A stretch of 64,000 bases of DNA from NCBI GenBank assembly GCA_948146395.1, contig OX411546.1:24344449-24408448 (forward strand), given 5' to 3'. Within the stretch, counting starts at the first letter, position 1. Each line of letters begins with the position of its first letter. Positions 46,906 to 57,900 of the stretch are shown here, piece after piece. Under the pieces are notes generated by a model. It was not told the origin of the DNA and searched no databases. It saw only the letters and a program-made list of their open reading frames with translations. A program made the position numbers and the translations under genes. This DNA comes from Fragum whitleyi (Eukaryota > Mollusca > Bivalvia > Cardiida > Cardiidae).

Positions 46906-47360
46906 AAGTTTGTATTCGGGGTTAAACCACATGTAAAGAAAACATAATCGACTGGCCATGTCACGCCCTACCAGGTCTAAATCAGTGTAGAATGTGGAGA
47001 ATGCAACATGTACACGTGCATAACGATTTTCTCCTGTACTTTCCTCGTGCTCGTTGCATATTCATGAGGGGGGAGATTTTAGTAAGTACGCATGCGTGGT
47101 ATAACGAATAACCCTTGACGTTTAAATGAAATAATGATCAAAATAAACCTTAGCTGGATAGTTTATGGAAAATAAACCATCAAAAAATTTGAAAATCCAA
47201 CATTCTGATTGGACGATAAAGTAGGACAAAGACTAAGTCAGTTAAACGCTAATAATTGAAAATTAAACGATTTAAACAGCCTCAGTCGGTCGCTACGCTC
47301 CCTCCTTTCGGCTGTTTAAATCGTTTAATTTTCAATTATTAGCGTTTAACTATTACTTAA

Positions 47361-48954
47361 TTTTACTTTTTGCGACTGTATTAATTAAGACGTTTTGTTA
47401 ATTCTTTTGAGATATAAATAGCATGGTATAACCCATTATCGACTAAAATACACCAATCGTAATTTAGTATTCCTTCTGAAATTCGATACTACTTCAAAAA
47501 TTATTTTGCGTCAATTGTTCCCTATCCAATTCTATTTTCGATGGTCGTTAATCTGAGTAATTAGTGAAAACAACAGCATCAACAACAAACAAGCAAACAA
47601 CAACAACCAAAAACAAAAGCATTTCAAGCTTTAAATCAGTTCTCTCTACATTTCACTATCTCGCGAAACCGAAACTACACAAACTATTTATAAATAGACT
47701 TTGTAAATTAAATTCCGGTTTTCCGTCATCAGGAGGCGTTATCAGTATGGTAAGACTATATATTTTTTGCTATTTAATTTTCTTACTTTTCCGCTCATTT
47801 CTGTAGAAAGTCACTCTGTATGTAAGTTAATTGGTCATTTACAAATGACCACTAAGTACCACTACATTTTATTAAAGTTTCATTTTCAAGTTTCAGTTTC
47901 GACTGATTTTAAGTTATATCAGTATGTTTGATCTAATTTAGTCCACTTTATATGAAAGACGTTGAAATAGGCATGACTAGTGATTTCTTGGGTCCTTTTT
48001 CCCTGTTGGTTTTTGTGGAAGCTAGTGACGTAGTAATTTTGTCATTAAGGTATAGTCCGTTTGACTTCTATATGGACCAACATTTCGCCGAAAATCTCAG
48101 AAATAAATTAATGAAATGTGTTCTTTTCTTGTCATTTCATATTTTCCATCTAATACCATGACGAATCATGTTTTTCAGAATTTTTGAATGTAAAATAATG
48201 ATTTTGTCCGTCCGTCTACATGTTAACTTCTAGCATTTCATACCTTCTTGTGTCTGTATTAAACGGTACAGCGACTTGCCCATCCAAAAATAGTTCTGAT
48301 TTGCATAGGGGCCTAGTCAAAAGTGTACGATTTTAAGTGAGTCGTTTTGGTATGAAATGGAGCCTTTTTAAAAAAACAAATCTTGGCGAAGACTTTAAAT
48401 TAATTGGGATATCAAATCTGAGTGTATTCTCTCTTTGTTTAAAACCGTTTGGCCAGATAATGATAATTGTTCTTATCTATTTTGAGACGAACCCCATATT
48501 CACATATTTAGACCAATCAAAAAGCATTATATAACGAAGTCGTTGTGAATTTCATGAGGAAAACTAGATAAGTAGGCGAGTAATAACGGTACAATTCACG
48601 TGATATTTAAGTTTAGGATGACATGACCGTCGATATGCTTATAAGCATGTCCAAATAAGGAATGATGGACATTTCTTCTGTCAAAAGTATAGTATAAAAC
48701 CACGTGTTTTACTATATTTACATCTTGTTACGATTAAACAGCCTTCTTCATCCCTCGTGTTTAAGAGTGGAAAATGCGAAAATATTAACATTAACTAGAT
48801 AGACAAAATCATTATTTTGAAGTCATTTTATTTTCAAAAAATATTTTTTGGAATGGTATTAAACTGAAATTAAGATTTTACCACACACAAATTCTTCATT
48901 CAAACTCGATTTTATGCTATTGATGAAAAGGTCGGTCTATATAGAAGTCAAACG
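47361..48954. other. Gene-free stretch
   Basis: No exon or repeat is supported. Short open frames near 47.56, 47.95 and 48.34 kb lack domains and splice context. Confidence 0.4.
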
Positions 48955-49083
48955 CACTATAGTGGAACCGTAATAGTTCCGCAATAATTCAGAACTTGTT
49001 ATCTTTCACAATGTTAACCGAGGTTTCCTAATGAAAATCAGTAGGAAACCTCGGTTAACACTGTTAAAGTCCATTACTAGTAC
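48955..49083. mobile_element. Fold-back MITE family B, copy 5, right end lost
   Basis: Starts TATAGTGGAACCGTAATAGT. The central arms TTAACCGAGGTTTCCTAATG / AGTAGGAAACCTCGGTTAAC are intact, but the terminal right arm is missing after AAAGTCCATTACT. Confidence 0.82.
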
Positions 49084-50006
49084 TAATTCCTGGTTGAATT
49101 ATGAAGTTCGAAAGTGTATGTTATGCGATCTGTGTTTGAAATCGAATAGAGAAAACCCTTTTACTAACCGGCTGTACTAATTAAAGAACATCTAGCCTCA
49201 CGTGACATCTGGATTCACACGATGTGGTACAGGCAACTAGAGATAGGGTGCAAGCAAAAATAGCGTTTATTTTGAAAGTTTTAATTAGCTTTAAGTATAA
49301 GAATGTTGATATACCATGATATATTCTATCAGAAGGGTATGCGTTAACATAGATATTAAAGGTAATTTCTTGTTTCGAAATGATAAGAAAGTACAAGTCT
49401 TTTTGCTGTGCGCTCAAAATTTTCACTCACAGCTATTTTAAAATAAGATGCGGGATCTCCCCCTCTCTGAGCTCATCCTTGATGCAACACCCTGGGTGTT
49501 ATTAAATGACGTCATCATATCCGTCATTTTCTTAACAACAAAATAACTTTTCACCACTTTCTTAGCTTATTTTCATTGTTGTAACATCTGATTATAATTA
49601 TACTTGGGTTTAAGTCACTCTCGCGACATAGTCAATTTTTGGTGGACGTTTACGTTCACCAGTGCTAATACCGCGTAAGAACACTCCTGTCAGATATAAA
49701 TAGGTTTTCAAAACAGTAGTGCTCATTAAGATTTAGTTTACTCTTTTTCAAGAATTGTATCCGTCTGACAACAATGTATTTTAAAAATGGAGTGAAACAA
49801 GGATTCTACATAAGTTGTTGAAACCTCAAAGACATCTTTTAAGTGCGAAACCATATGCAATTCTATCATGTGAACGTTTTGCTTGCGTAGAACTACTTTT
49901 CAGTGAGTAATTTGACCCTTGTTTCCCAATGGTCTATCGTAGGTCATTTTTGAAAACTTGGTGGGTGGAATTACTGGAACGGTAACCTCCCATGACACTA
50001 TTAATG

Positions 50007-50072
50007 TATATAAAACAATGGCCAATTAATGAAATACCGGAATACACACGAATACCGATACAACCCGAGCAG
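50007..50072 (+). promoter_or_regulatory. Possible TATA box and non-coding first exon
   Basis: TATATAAA at 50007-50014 lies about 60 bp before a donor-like CAG|GTAAAG at 50072/50073. It could drive the gene whose exons lie at 50.6 and 52.0 kb. No initiator was identified and the connecting coding exon was not found, so this is speculative. Confidence 0.2.
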
Positions 50073-50641
50073 GTAAAGTATAGAATTCAGGTCGTGCGAT
50101 AAAGGTTTATACAAAGGGTTTTACTTTTCAATGACAAGTGTCTGCAATTTTTTACATGTTTATATAAACACTTACCATTTCTTTCTTTATTTGAGAATGA
50201 AAAACGCTGATCAATTAATTATTATCCTTTTATATAATTCTTTAAGCAGACAACACCATAATTTTAATTATGAGAATACGGAGAATCGATTAGAATTGCA
50301 AAATAAGCATAATACTCTGCATTATTTCTTTCCTTTTATACCCAATGGATCAGACAATCACTGTTTAAACTACACCCGACATAATGCCGTAGGACTTTGG
50401 TTGACAATCGACGATATATGTTGAGATATATATCTGACGCAAAATGCGAATTTGGGGCGGTCATTTTCCTTTTATCGTAATCTTACATGTAAAATTTCTC
50501 TTTTATCAACAAATGGAAGAACCACTCTAGTATGCCAACAGAAACGTCCACCATCAGTACTTTCAGTGCTTTGATTATCCAGAGTAACGATCCACCTACA
50601 ATAAATAATGACTACAACTGAATCTTTAATCTTCTTTCCAG

Positions 50642-50754
50642 GCAAAGAATCTCAAAGAATTGTCCAATCAGGAGGAATACAATTTCCGTATCAACCATTT
50701 ACGTCGTTTGGAAAAATGTGGAACAAACGCCGAATCCACAAATCTCTATTTTCT
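50642..50754 (+). CDS. Internal exon of an unrecognised gene
   Basis: A clean acceptor (AATCTTCTTTCCAG at 50641) and a clean donor (GTGAGT from 50755) bound 113 nt. The best frame starts at the first base and encodes a charged, helix-prone segment (AKNLKELSNQEEYNF ... HLRRLEKCG, ending NLYF) plus two bases of the next codon. That leaves a phase-2 intron, and the exon at 52001 contributes exactly one base, so the two are compatible. The upstream coding exon was not found with confidence. No family was recognised. Confidence 0.6.
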
Positions 50755-50765
50755 GTGAGTACAGC

Positions 50766-51182
50766 TACAGTTAACAACATCGTGATATCGCCATTCATCT
50801 CGATCAAACCATTATAAAACGCTCACTCAGCGCACCAGTCATTCATTCATAACACTAATTCAATCCATTCAAAAACGCCCCCAAAACACTAAAAAATGAG
50901 ATCAACAACTACATATAAAAAATCGCTTGAAAAAATCCACGATTTCAATGAAAAAATTCGATAGATTCTTGAAGAAATAAGAAGCTATGTATGAAACTTA
51001 TATGCATACTTGATTAAAGGGGGGTAACATTTATCGTTATTTTTTCATCATGAACAAACTTTGCGATATTGGATTACCTCTCAGTAAATTCATTGAAAAC
51101 TCGCTCCACACACTTTCAATTCATTCCAAAATTATTCAAAAAATAATTCATCTTGTCAATTTAACGATCTAGTTAGCTGCAT
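50766..51182 (+). mobile_element. MITE family A copy inside an intron
   Basis: Starts TACAGTTAACAACATCGTGA, 11 nt after the donor of the 50.6-kb exon, and ends CTTGTCAATTTAACGATCTA followed by GTTAGCTGCA. The palindrome ATCGTTATTTTTTCATCATG / AACTTTGCGATATTGGATTA lies near 51033-51078. Confidence 0.85.
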
Positions 51183-51489
51183 TATACCGATAATAAAACA
51201 ATACTCATAAGAAGTATCTTATTCCAAGAAACTAATGTTGAAAGAAAAAACAACAACTTTTGAGAACGCAGGTATTGAGTGTACTTGCACCCTGGTATAT
51301 TGATTATTTTAACAACAATTTCCCAGCAGTTTCCCAATATCAATAAAACATTAAACAAAGCTCTTCGTACGATATATTTTATTTTTATCCAATTATAAGA
51401 AAAATTCGATGGTTTGATTAGATTTTTCGTACTTATCCTCACATAATTTTAGTTTTCTCAATACAATCGTCTTATCTTTGTAAACGTCA

Positions 51490-51712
<223 letters not shown>

Positions 51713-52000
51713 GTTTTAATGTACCTTAAAAATTATATTATTTGAAAATTTAATACGAATACTGTAAATGTGATAAAGGAATCAGACGGTTTAGTCTGCA
51801 TATTAAAGAATTCCCGCAAATTTGCATTGAAATCGAAATCAATAGATTTTAACAGTTTTGTATTTAACTGATGATATACTTAACTTTGAGCTTTGGGCTT
51901 TTGGCCCAACATAAGGATAACTGACAGTGTTCAACTTTTAACCATTACAAGAGGTGTAAGAATGAAGTAATTCTAGTATGACAATCCGTTTATTTTACAG

Positions 52001-52571
52001 ATCAATTTTGGCATCGTTGATACTCGACCACTTTGCACATAAGATAGAAAACAAGAGTGATACTGACAGAAGAATGGGAACACAAACAGAGGAATATAAA
52101 ATTTCAACGACCAATAGAAATACCATTTGTATCCGTCACGACCAGTGTCAAAAGAAAATACAATTGGATAAATATGGGCTTGATAGAGAGACACTATCAA
52201 TGTTTCAAGAGTGTCTAAATAAAGGAAAGGAAATAGTAATCTGGATGAAAAGAATCTACAGTCAAGATCTGGTCGATTTGCAAGGAATTGATAGAAGGAT
52301 AAATTTGCAAGGCATCAATGTTGAAGCTTCATACCGATACTGGTATATGATAATGAAACCCGGACCAACCAATTTGAATAACCGAAATTTGATAAAGGGC
52401 TCATTCTCGGCAGTGTCATCTAATATGTTTACTGAAGCACTTGGGGTGTCTATGTCTAATGATCATTGGTCCCAGTTCATCATTTACCCAGATAATATTC
52501 GGATGTTTCTTATAGTACCTTGTCTTTCCACTGACTACTTTGGCACTTTAGATAGAAAACAAACTATTTAG
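52001..52571 (+). CDS. Terminal exon of an unrecognised gene, about 190 codons
   Basis: The acceptor GTTTATTTTACAG ends at 52000. The first exon base completes a codon from a phase-2 intron, and the frame stays open to a stop at 52569-52571. The protein part is soluble and mixed in composition. It starts SILASLILDHFAHK, has a polar middle, then an aromatic, probably beta-rich C-terminal part (YRYWYMIMKPGPT, SNDHWSQFIIYPDN, LSTDYFGTLDRK). No signal peptide, membrane helix or catalytic motif is visible. A jelly-roll/TNF-like end was considered but not supported. AATAAA near 53048 could be a poly(A) signal. Confidence 0.6.
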
Positions 52572-53585
52572 TATTTACCTAAGAGATGTCATTTCGAGTG
52601 TTGTGTTTTATGAAAGATGCGATTTAACTGTTATCAAATATAGAAAGGAGAGGTGTGGAGTTATGCTTCTTCTTTCAATTAAACAGAATGCATGAAGTTA
52701 ATGCATTAGAAGAATACGTAGCGAAATGGCCGATGATGACATGTATCACTCGAAGGGTTCAACGTGTTTAAAACAATTATTTTGAAATTAAATACTCTTG
52801 GTGGAGGTTATGGAATATTTATTCATGTTAAAATATTTTAGGAGAGAAATTTCATAATGTTCGACGTAACATCACCTTTTATCTACTTGTGCTTAAGATA
52901 TTTGGTAAGAAAGCAATCAAATCCCTATCCAAACACAATTCAAGCCTTTGATATTTTCCCTACAGCACTTAAGCGTTTTCTCAAGTTGATAGACATTATA
53001 ATCATATTAACACTGTTCTGAAAGATTTCTTAGTCCAAATGGTCGTTAATAAAATTGGCAATAATGAGTGTTATTGATACTCAGTTCTAAAGTAAGGACT
53101 GAAATATTCCTAGGTGGTTCGCAAACATTGACTTGATTATTTGATATCCCCTCCACATTAGAAAGACCTGTAGAAAATTATCTAATACATCAAGCGAAAG
53201 AAAAAAAGAGATTGAAAGAATAACAGACAGAGATATGGTTGATAGAGAGAAAGAAAGGAATATTAGTGATTACCCAGAGAGACACAGTGACTGTGGTGAA
53301 TAGTTACTGTTAAAAAGTGAAAGATTATCACCATCAGTGTTCATGTTTTTACATTGCAAGAAATTGCTATCAGTTGCAGTTATACAAATAACAACATCGT
53401 GAAATTGACATGGAGTAAATACGGTGAGAGAGGGACTAGTAGTTGTTTCGAGGCCACCAAAATTGGCATTTATTGCTATAGAAAGGTGAAATGAAACATC
53501 AAACAAAAATAAAATCCTATAAATCTTACACTTACACTAAATAACGAATCCAAAATAAGGACTACTCCAATCTTTCACCGACAGT
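52572..53585. other. 3' flank and gene-free stretch; one solo MITE end
   Basis: Positions 53384-53414 match only the family A TIR (ACAAATAACAACATCGTGAA then ATTGACAT), with no second end nearby. The rest shows no gene. The window's LTR element begins at 53586. Confidence 0.5.
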
Positions 53586-53935
53586 TGTAACATGATGAGT
53601 GCCAGCACTGTAGTTGTACATTACTCACGGGAAAATATCACGCGTCTTGAAACGTGACTTGGCCATGTTCCAAGGGGCGTGCCCTGAGAGTGCTTGGCCA
53701 TGTTCCAAGGGGCGTGCCCTGAGAGTGTTGTATAACCAGTGACTGGGTATAAAAGAGGCTGCTTTCCGCCGCCAGTGAGGAGATAGGAGACCAGAGACGA
53801 GAGAGAGAGCGCGAGACAGGTTACTCGGTCGGAGTGTAAATATGTAAATAAATCCAATAATGTAGCTGATAAACGGACTTCGTTGTTGTTTACTCTCTGC
53901 CCTACCTCCTTCGCTCTCGCCGCCGCTGTACTACA
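53586..53935 (+). repeat. 5' LTR
   Basis: 350 bp, differing from the 3' LTR at one position (C at 53895 against A at 62440). It holds a 35-bp tandem duplication at 53658-53692 and 53693-53727, TATAAAAG at 53748-53755 and AATAAA at 53847-53852. This gives a plausible U3-R-U5 layout. Confidence 0.96.
53748..53755 (+). promoter_or_regulatory. LTR TATA box
   Basis: TATAAAAG, just 3' of the duplicated 35-bp unit. Transcription would start about 30 bp downstream, near 53780. The poly(A) signal at 53847 follows, as expected for the R region. The same signals recur in the 3' LTR at 62293 and 62392. Confidence 0.8.
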
Positions 53936-53946
53936 TGACGCTTTTG

Positions 53947-53964
53947 TGGTGCCGTTTAGACCAG
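53947..53964 (+). other. Possible primer-binding site
   Basis: TGGTGCCG at 53947-53954 complements a tRNA 3' end CGGCACCA, as in metazoan tRNA-Phe or tRNA-His, but the match decays after 8-9 nt. It lies 11 nt after the LTR, further than usual. The primer tRNA is therefore uncertain. Confidence 0.4.
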
Positions 53965-54043
53965 GATCTGGGTTGAATTGAACTGAACTGTTCCTGCTAT
54001 AGTTTTGCTGTGCTGAAATTGTGACTGGTGGAATTCGATAACT

Positions 54044-54049
54044 GTAAGT
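54044..54049 (+). promoter_or_regulatory. Candidate 5' splice donor in the gag leader
   Basis: ACT|GTAAGT before the gag ATG. Splicing to the acceptor at 59019 would remove gag-pol and place the env ATG near the 5' end. Read from consensus only. Confidence 0.45.
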
Positions 54050-54079
54050 TGTCAATTTTGCACATTCTTTTACGTAGGC

Positions 54080-54952
54080 ATGGCAGAATTATTAGATATT
54101 GCAAGATCTGTTGAGGGACAGATTAAGAATTTAACAACGGCAGTGGGGGCCCAGGGGGTGGCGAAGATAGTAAATATTTTCGATGGCTCTGATCCGAAGC
54201 AATTCAAACAATGGATCAAAAGCATAGAAAAGTATGCAACACTGACAGGAGTTACAGAAGATTCTGTTAAATACATTGCATATCAGGCATGCAGTGGCCC
54301 TGTCAGTGACTTTTTAAAACGTTATTACGAGCAGAATATAGGACATAACTGGGATCAAGCAAAGACAGAATTACGACTTAGGTTTGGTGAGGTTGTTGAC
54401 CAGCAACATGCATTGTTACTTTTACGACGGGTTAAACAAAAATCGGGGGAATCAATTCAAGTTTATGCTGAGAGATTGTTAACTCTCGCTGAGGACGCAT
54501 TCGACGGACCTGATCAGATGCAACGACATCTGGTGGGATATTTTATTGACGGACTAGCACAGGACTATATGAAAATGAAAGTTATGCGTGATAGTCCGCC
54601 TACGTTTAATGAGGCTGTAAGGATCGCCACGGGTGAACAAAATTTGCGAAAAAGATGTTCCCTTAGGTTAGGACAACAAAATGCGCAAGCTAGAGAAGAG
54701 ACACCTATGGAAATAGGTCACTCACGATCTAAGTTGTTGAAATGCCATTATTGTAAGAAATTAGGGCACGTCATAAAAGACTGTCGACTGCGAAAAGCCA
54801 GTATAAATGCTACTTCCGAAAAGCCAAAATATCAAAGAAATATGGAAAACGTTAAATGCTATGCGTGTGGGAAATTTGGACACATTGCTAGAAATTGTCC
54901 AGGGAAGCAAACACAAAATAACTCTTTAAACTCAAATGCTTCCCACATGTAG
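54080..54952 (+). CDS. gag: Gag polyprotein, 290 aa
   Basis: Structural protein that would form the particle and package RNA. An N-terminal helical region is followed by a retrotransposon capsid-like domain (about residues 30-190; motifs FDGSDPKQFKQWI, HLVGYFIDGLAQDY). A basic linker leads to two CCHC zinc knuckles, CHYCKKLGHVIKDC at 222-235 and CYACGKFGHIARNC at 260-273. Both have the C-x2-C-x4-H-x4-C spacing. The ATG at 54080 is the first long-frame start in the leader. The stop TAG (54950-54952) lies in the loop of a hairpin just after a frameshift heptamer, so a fraction of ribosomes should continue into pol. There are no defects in the frame. Confidence 0.95.
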   Translation: MAELLDIARSVEGQIKNLTTAVGAQGVAKIVNIFDGSDPKQFKQWIKSIEKYATLTGVTEDSVKYIAYQACSGPVSDFLKRYYEQNIGHNWDQAKTELRLRFGEVVDQQHALLLLRRVKQKSGESIQVYAERLLTLAEDAFDGPDQMQRHLVGYFIDGLAQDYMKMKVMRDSPPTFNEAVRIATGEQNLRKRCSLRLGQQNAQAREETPMEIGHSRSKLLKCHYCKKLGHVIKDCRLRKASINATSEKPKYQRNMENVKCYACGKFGHIARNCPGKQTQNNSLNSNASHM

Positions 54953-57900
54953 AAGCCGGTGTGGGAAGAAAATCAGAAGACAAACTGAAGGCAAAATGTT
55001 TGAAAAAGAATAAACATACTAAAAGGAAATGTATTCAAATTAATTCAGTTAACAAAGGACCTAATTCTCTTCTTATCAAATTACAAAAACAAAAATATAG
55101 CGCTCTTTTAGATTCGGGCGCTGAGGTATCTTTGATTCATAGTCGTGTTTATAATGCTTTAAAAATAAAACCTAGGTTACAAAAACATAAATTAGACTTA
55201 ACAACCGCTGGAAATACTCCACTTCACATCGATGGTTTAGCAGAAATAGAGTTTATGTTAGGAGGGTTGAAAATGACTCATAAATTCTATGTAGTAAGGG
55301 ATCTTAACCGAAATATTATAATAGGACTTGATTGGCTTCAATCACGAGGCGTGCGTGTGTATCATGATTTGGGATGTATCCGGGTCGATGAGTCATACGT
55401 TCCTCTTGTAGATGATATTCATATTGCTTCCGTTGCTAGGATGAAACATAAAACCAAGATTCCTCCACAGTCTGCCCATATTTGTCAATGTCAGGTGAGA
55501 AGGCACGTGGATCTTCCACCAGGTTATGAGTATGAGATTTCTCCCTTCGAAGTAGGTCAAATTGGCAGTGAGCCAGGCTTGTTAATGATGAATTCAATCG
55601 CTAAGCTTTCTGATAACAGGAGATTACCCGTTATGCTCGTTAACACCACTAATAAGACCTTATCTTTTAAAGCTGGAACACCTGTAGCTCGTATCAAGCA
55701 AATTAATTCAACAGAAATAATGAGTATAGATAAGAATTCTTCGGGCGTGCCAATTAGTGGGAAAAGTCACGGAAACGCTGATAAGAAAAGTGACACTAAT
55801 GAGTTAGATAAGTTAGACGTCCCACTTGAATTCAAGCCAAAAATAATTAAATTGCTTAATAAAAACGCTGACTTATTCGCAAAAACTGATGCTGACTTGA
55901 GTCACACAGATACAGTTAGGATGAAAATAGATACTGGAATTCATGAACCAATTAAACTTAGACCTTATCGTACTCAACTTAATAACAGAAAAATCATAGA
56001 TCAGGCAGTTGATGAAATGTTAGAATCTAAAATTATTCAACGAAGTAGATCAGCATGGTCATTTCCAGTTGTAATCGTCGATAAGAAAGATGGAACAAAA
56101 AGATTTTGTGTTGATTTTCGGCAATTGAATAAAATTACAAAGACAAACTCTTACCCTCTTCCCGTTATAGATGACATATTAGCACTGTTAGGCAAGGCTA
56201 AGTACTTTTCTTCTCTCGATTTGAAATCAGGGTATTGGCAAGTCAAGATGGCTGAGTGTGACAAGGAAAAGACAGCATTTACTTGTCACAGAGGTCTTTT
56301 CGAGTTCAACGTTATGCCCTTTGGACTTACGAATGCCCCTGCGATCTTCCAAGAGTTAATGAATAGAGTTTTGGAAGGCTTAAGTGATTTTACGACCGCT
56401 TATCTAGATGATATTTTGATATATTCAAAAAGTTTAGAAGAACACATTCACCATATTCAACAAGTATTTCAACGTCTGCGTGAACACAGTCTCCGTTTAA
56501 AACTAAAGAAATGTAGTTTCCTGAAAAAAGAAACTAATTACTTAGGATTCGTTATCAATGCTAATGGCATTCAGCCAGAAGAGAAAAAAGTAAATGTAAT
56601 TAGATCTCTTTCACCTCCAACTAACGTGCGCGAGGTTAGAAGTTTTATAGGTATGTGTAGTTACTATCGAAGATTTATACCACAATTTTCTAGTGTAGCT
56701 GAACCTATTATTTCTCTAACTCGGAAATATGCTAAGTTCAAATGGGACTCAAATTGCCAATTAGCTTTTGATAAATTGAAGGACAAATTGTCAGAATTGC
56801 CTTTATTATGTTTCCCTGACGTCAATTTACCGTATAAGTTATACACGGACGCAAGCGACAAATGCATTGGTGCATGTCTTACCCAGACTGTTATAGAACA
56901 GGGACAAGAAATTGAGCGTCCTATATACTATTTATCACACCGACTGAGTGACACCCAGACTAGATGGGCTGTCATAGAAAAAGAAGCATATGCAATCTAT
57001 TACAGTTTGCAAAAGCTGGATCATTACCTCCATAATGCAAAATTTACCGTGTTTTGTGATCATAAACCGTTAAGACATCTTTTGGAGGCTCCGGTCCAGA
57101 ATAAGAAAGTTTCGTTATGGGCCTTAAGCATTGCTGGTTACGACTGTCAGATTGAGTATCTGCCAGGCACGATGAATTCAGTAGCTGACCTACTTTCGCG
57201 TGTACCTCCAAGCTCGCTTAAGAACCAGACTGATGATTCACTTTTGAATGACCCAGATGTTAGTGGTCAAATGTATCAAATAAATGTTCTGAACTCTGAT
57301 CAGTTCCAGCCAAAAAGTTTCGCAAGATGTAAACCGCATCTTAATGACGAGGTTGAAAAGCCGCTTTTCTATGAGCCACTTGATATGATTATTGAACAAG
57401 ATAAAGATGAACATTTGAAACAAATTAAACAGGGATTACAAAACGATACATTATCCCCTTCTCTTGCTAAAAAACATATCGTTCTAGATGGAATTTTGTA
57501 TTACATCTCATTTTCTGATTCCGATCCAACTCTTCGTCTTTATATTCCCCAGCATCTTCAAACTGATGTTTTGTCTGAATATCATAGATCTTTGGGACAT
57601 ATGGGGATTGATAAAACGTATGATGCAATTAGAGCAAAATATTTCTGGATTAATCTATTCAAAGATGTTGTTCAATATGTTACGTCCTGTTTAGTTTGTC
57701 AAACAAGGAGTAATAAAAAGAATAAACCAGCTGTTCAAGAAACTGACACACCTCCTTTTGCGTGGGCAAAATGTGCTGTCGACGTAAGTGGACCATACCC
57801 TACTACATTGTCCGGAAACAAGTACATAATCAGTTTTATTGACCTATTTTCTGGTTATCCCGAGGCGTTTGCGTGTCCAGATAAAAGTGCGCAAACGATG

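Larger units (their letters stand above)
43270..47360. mobile_element. Multi-kilobase inverted-repeat (fold-back) locus M
   Basis: Modules repeat in both orientations. Unit b (GTCTTTGTCCTAC, CATCCAATCA, TTTATTTTCCATAAACT, GATCATTATTTCATTTAAAC) lies at 43275-43505 and 44485-44735 (plus) and 47005-47232 (minus). Unit a (CATATTTCAACAA, TTTGGAAAGAGG, AAATCGTGC) lies at 43955-44268 and 45578-45908 (plus) and 46030-46400 (minus). Palindromic core p (GTTAAACGCTAATAATTGAA arms around a GTCGGTCGCTACGCTCCCTC centre) lies at 44268-44395, 45905-46040 and 47225-47360. Around the 45.97-kb core the two arms mirror each other for more than 1.2 kb. SINEs have inserted in each arm. No transposase is visible. 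Confidence 0.82.

Noticed and set aside
50131..50424. 97-codon ORF as the coding exon before 50642
   Set aside because: An acceptor-like AAGCAG lies inside it at about 50250, but the frame ends in a stop at 50422-50424 with no donor, so it cannot join the next exon.
53621..54055. 144-codon minus-strand ORF over the 5' LTR, with a matching 78-codon one over the 3' LTR
   Set aside because: Antisense to the LTR. It is open by chance and contains the 35-bp duplication as a repeated peptide.
54961..54963. Independent initiation of pol at 54961
   Set aside because: The codon is GTG and lies within the hairpin arm. The -1 frameshift signal upstream explains expression without a separate start.
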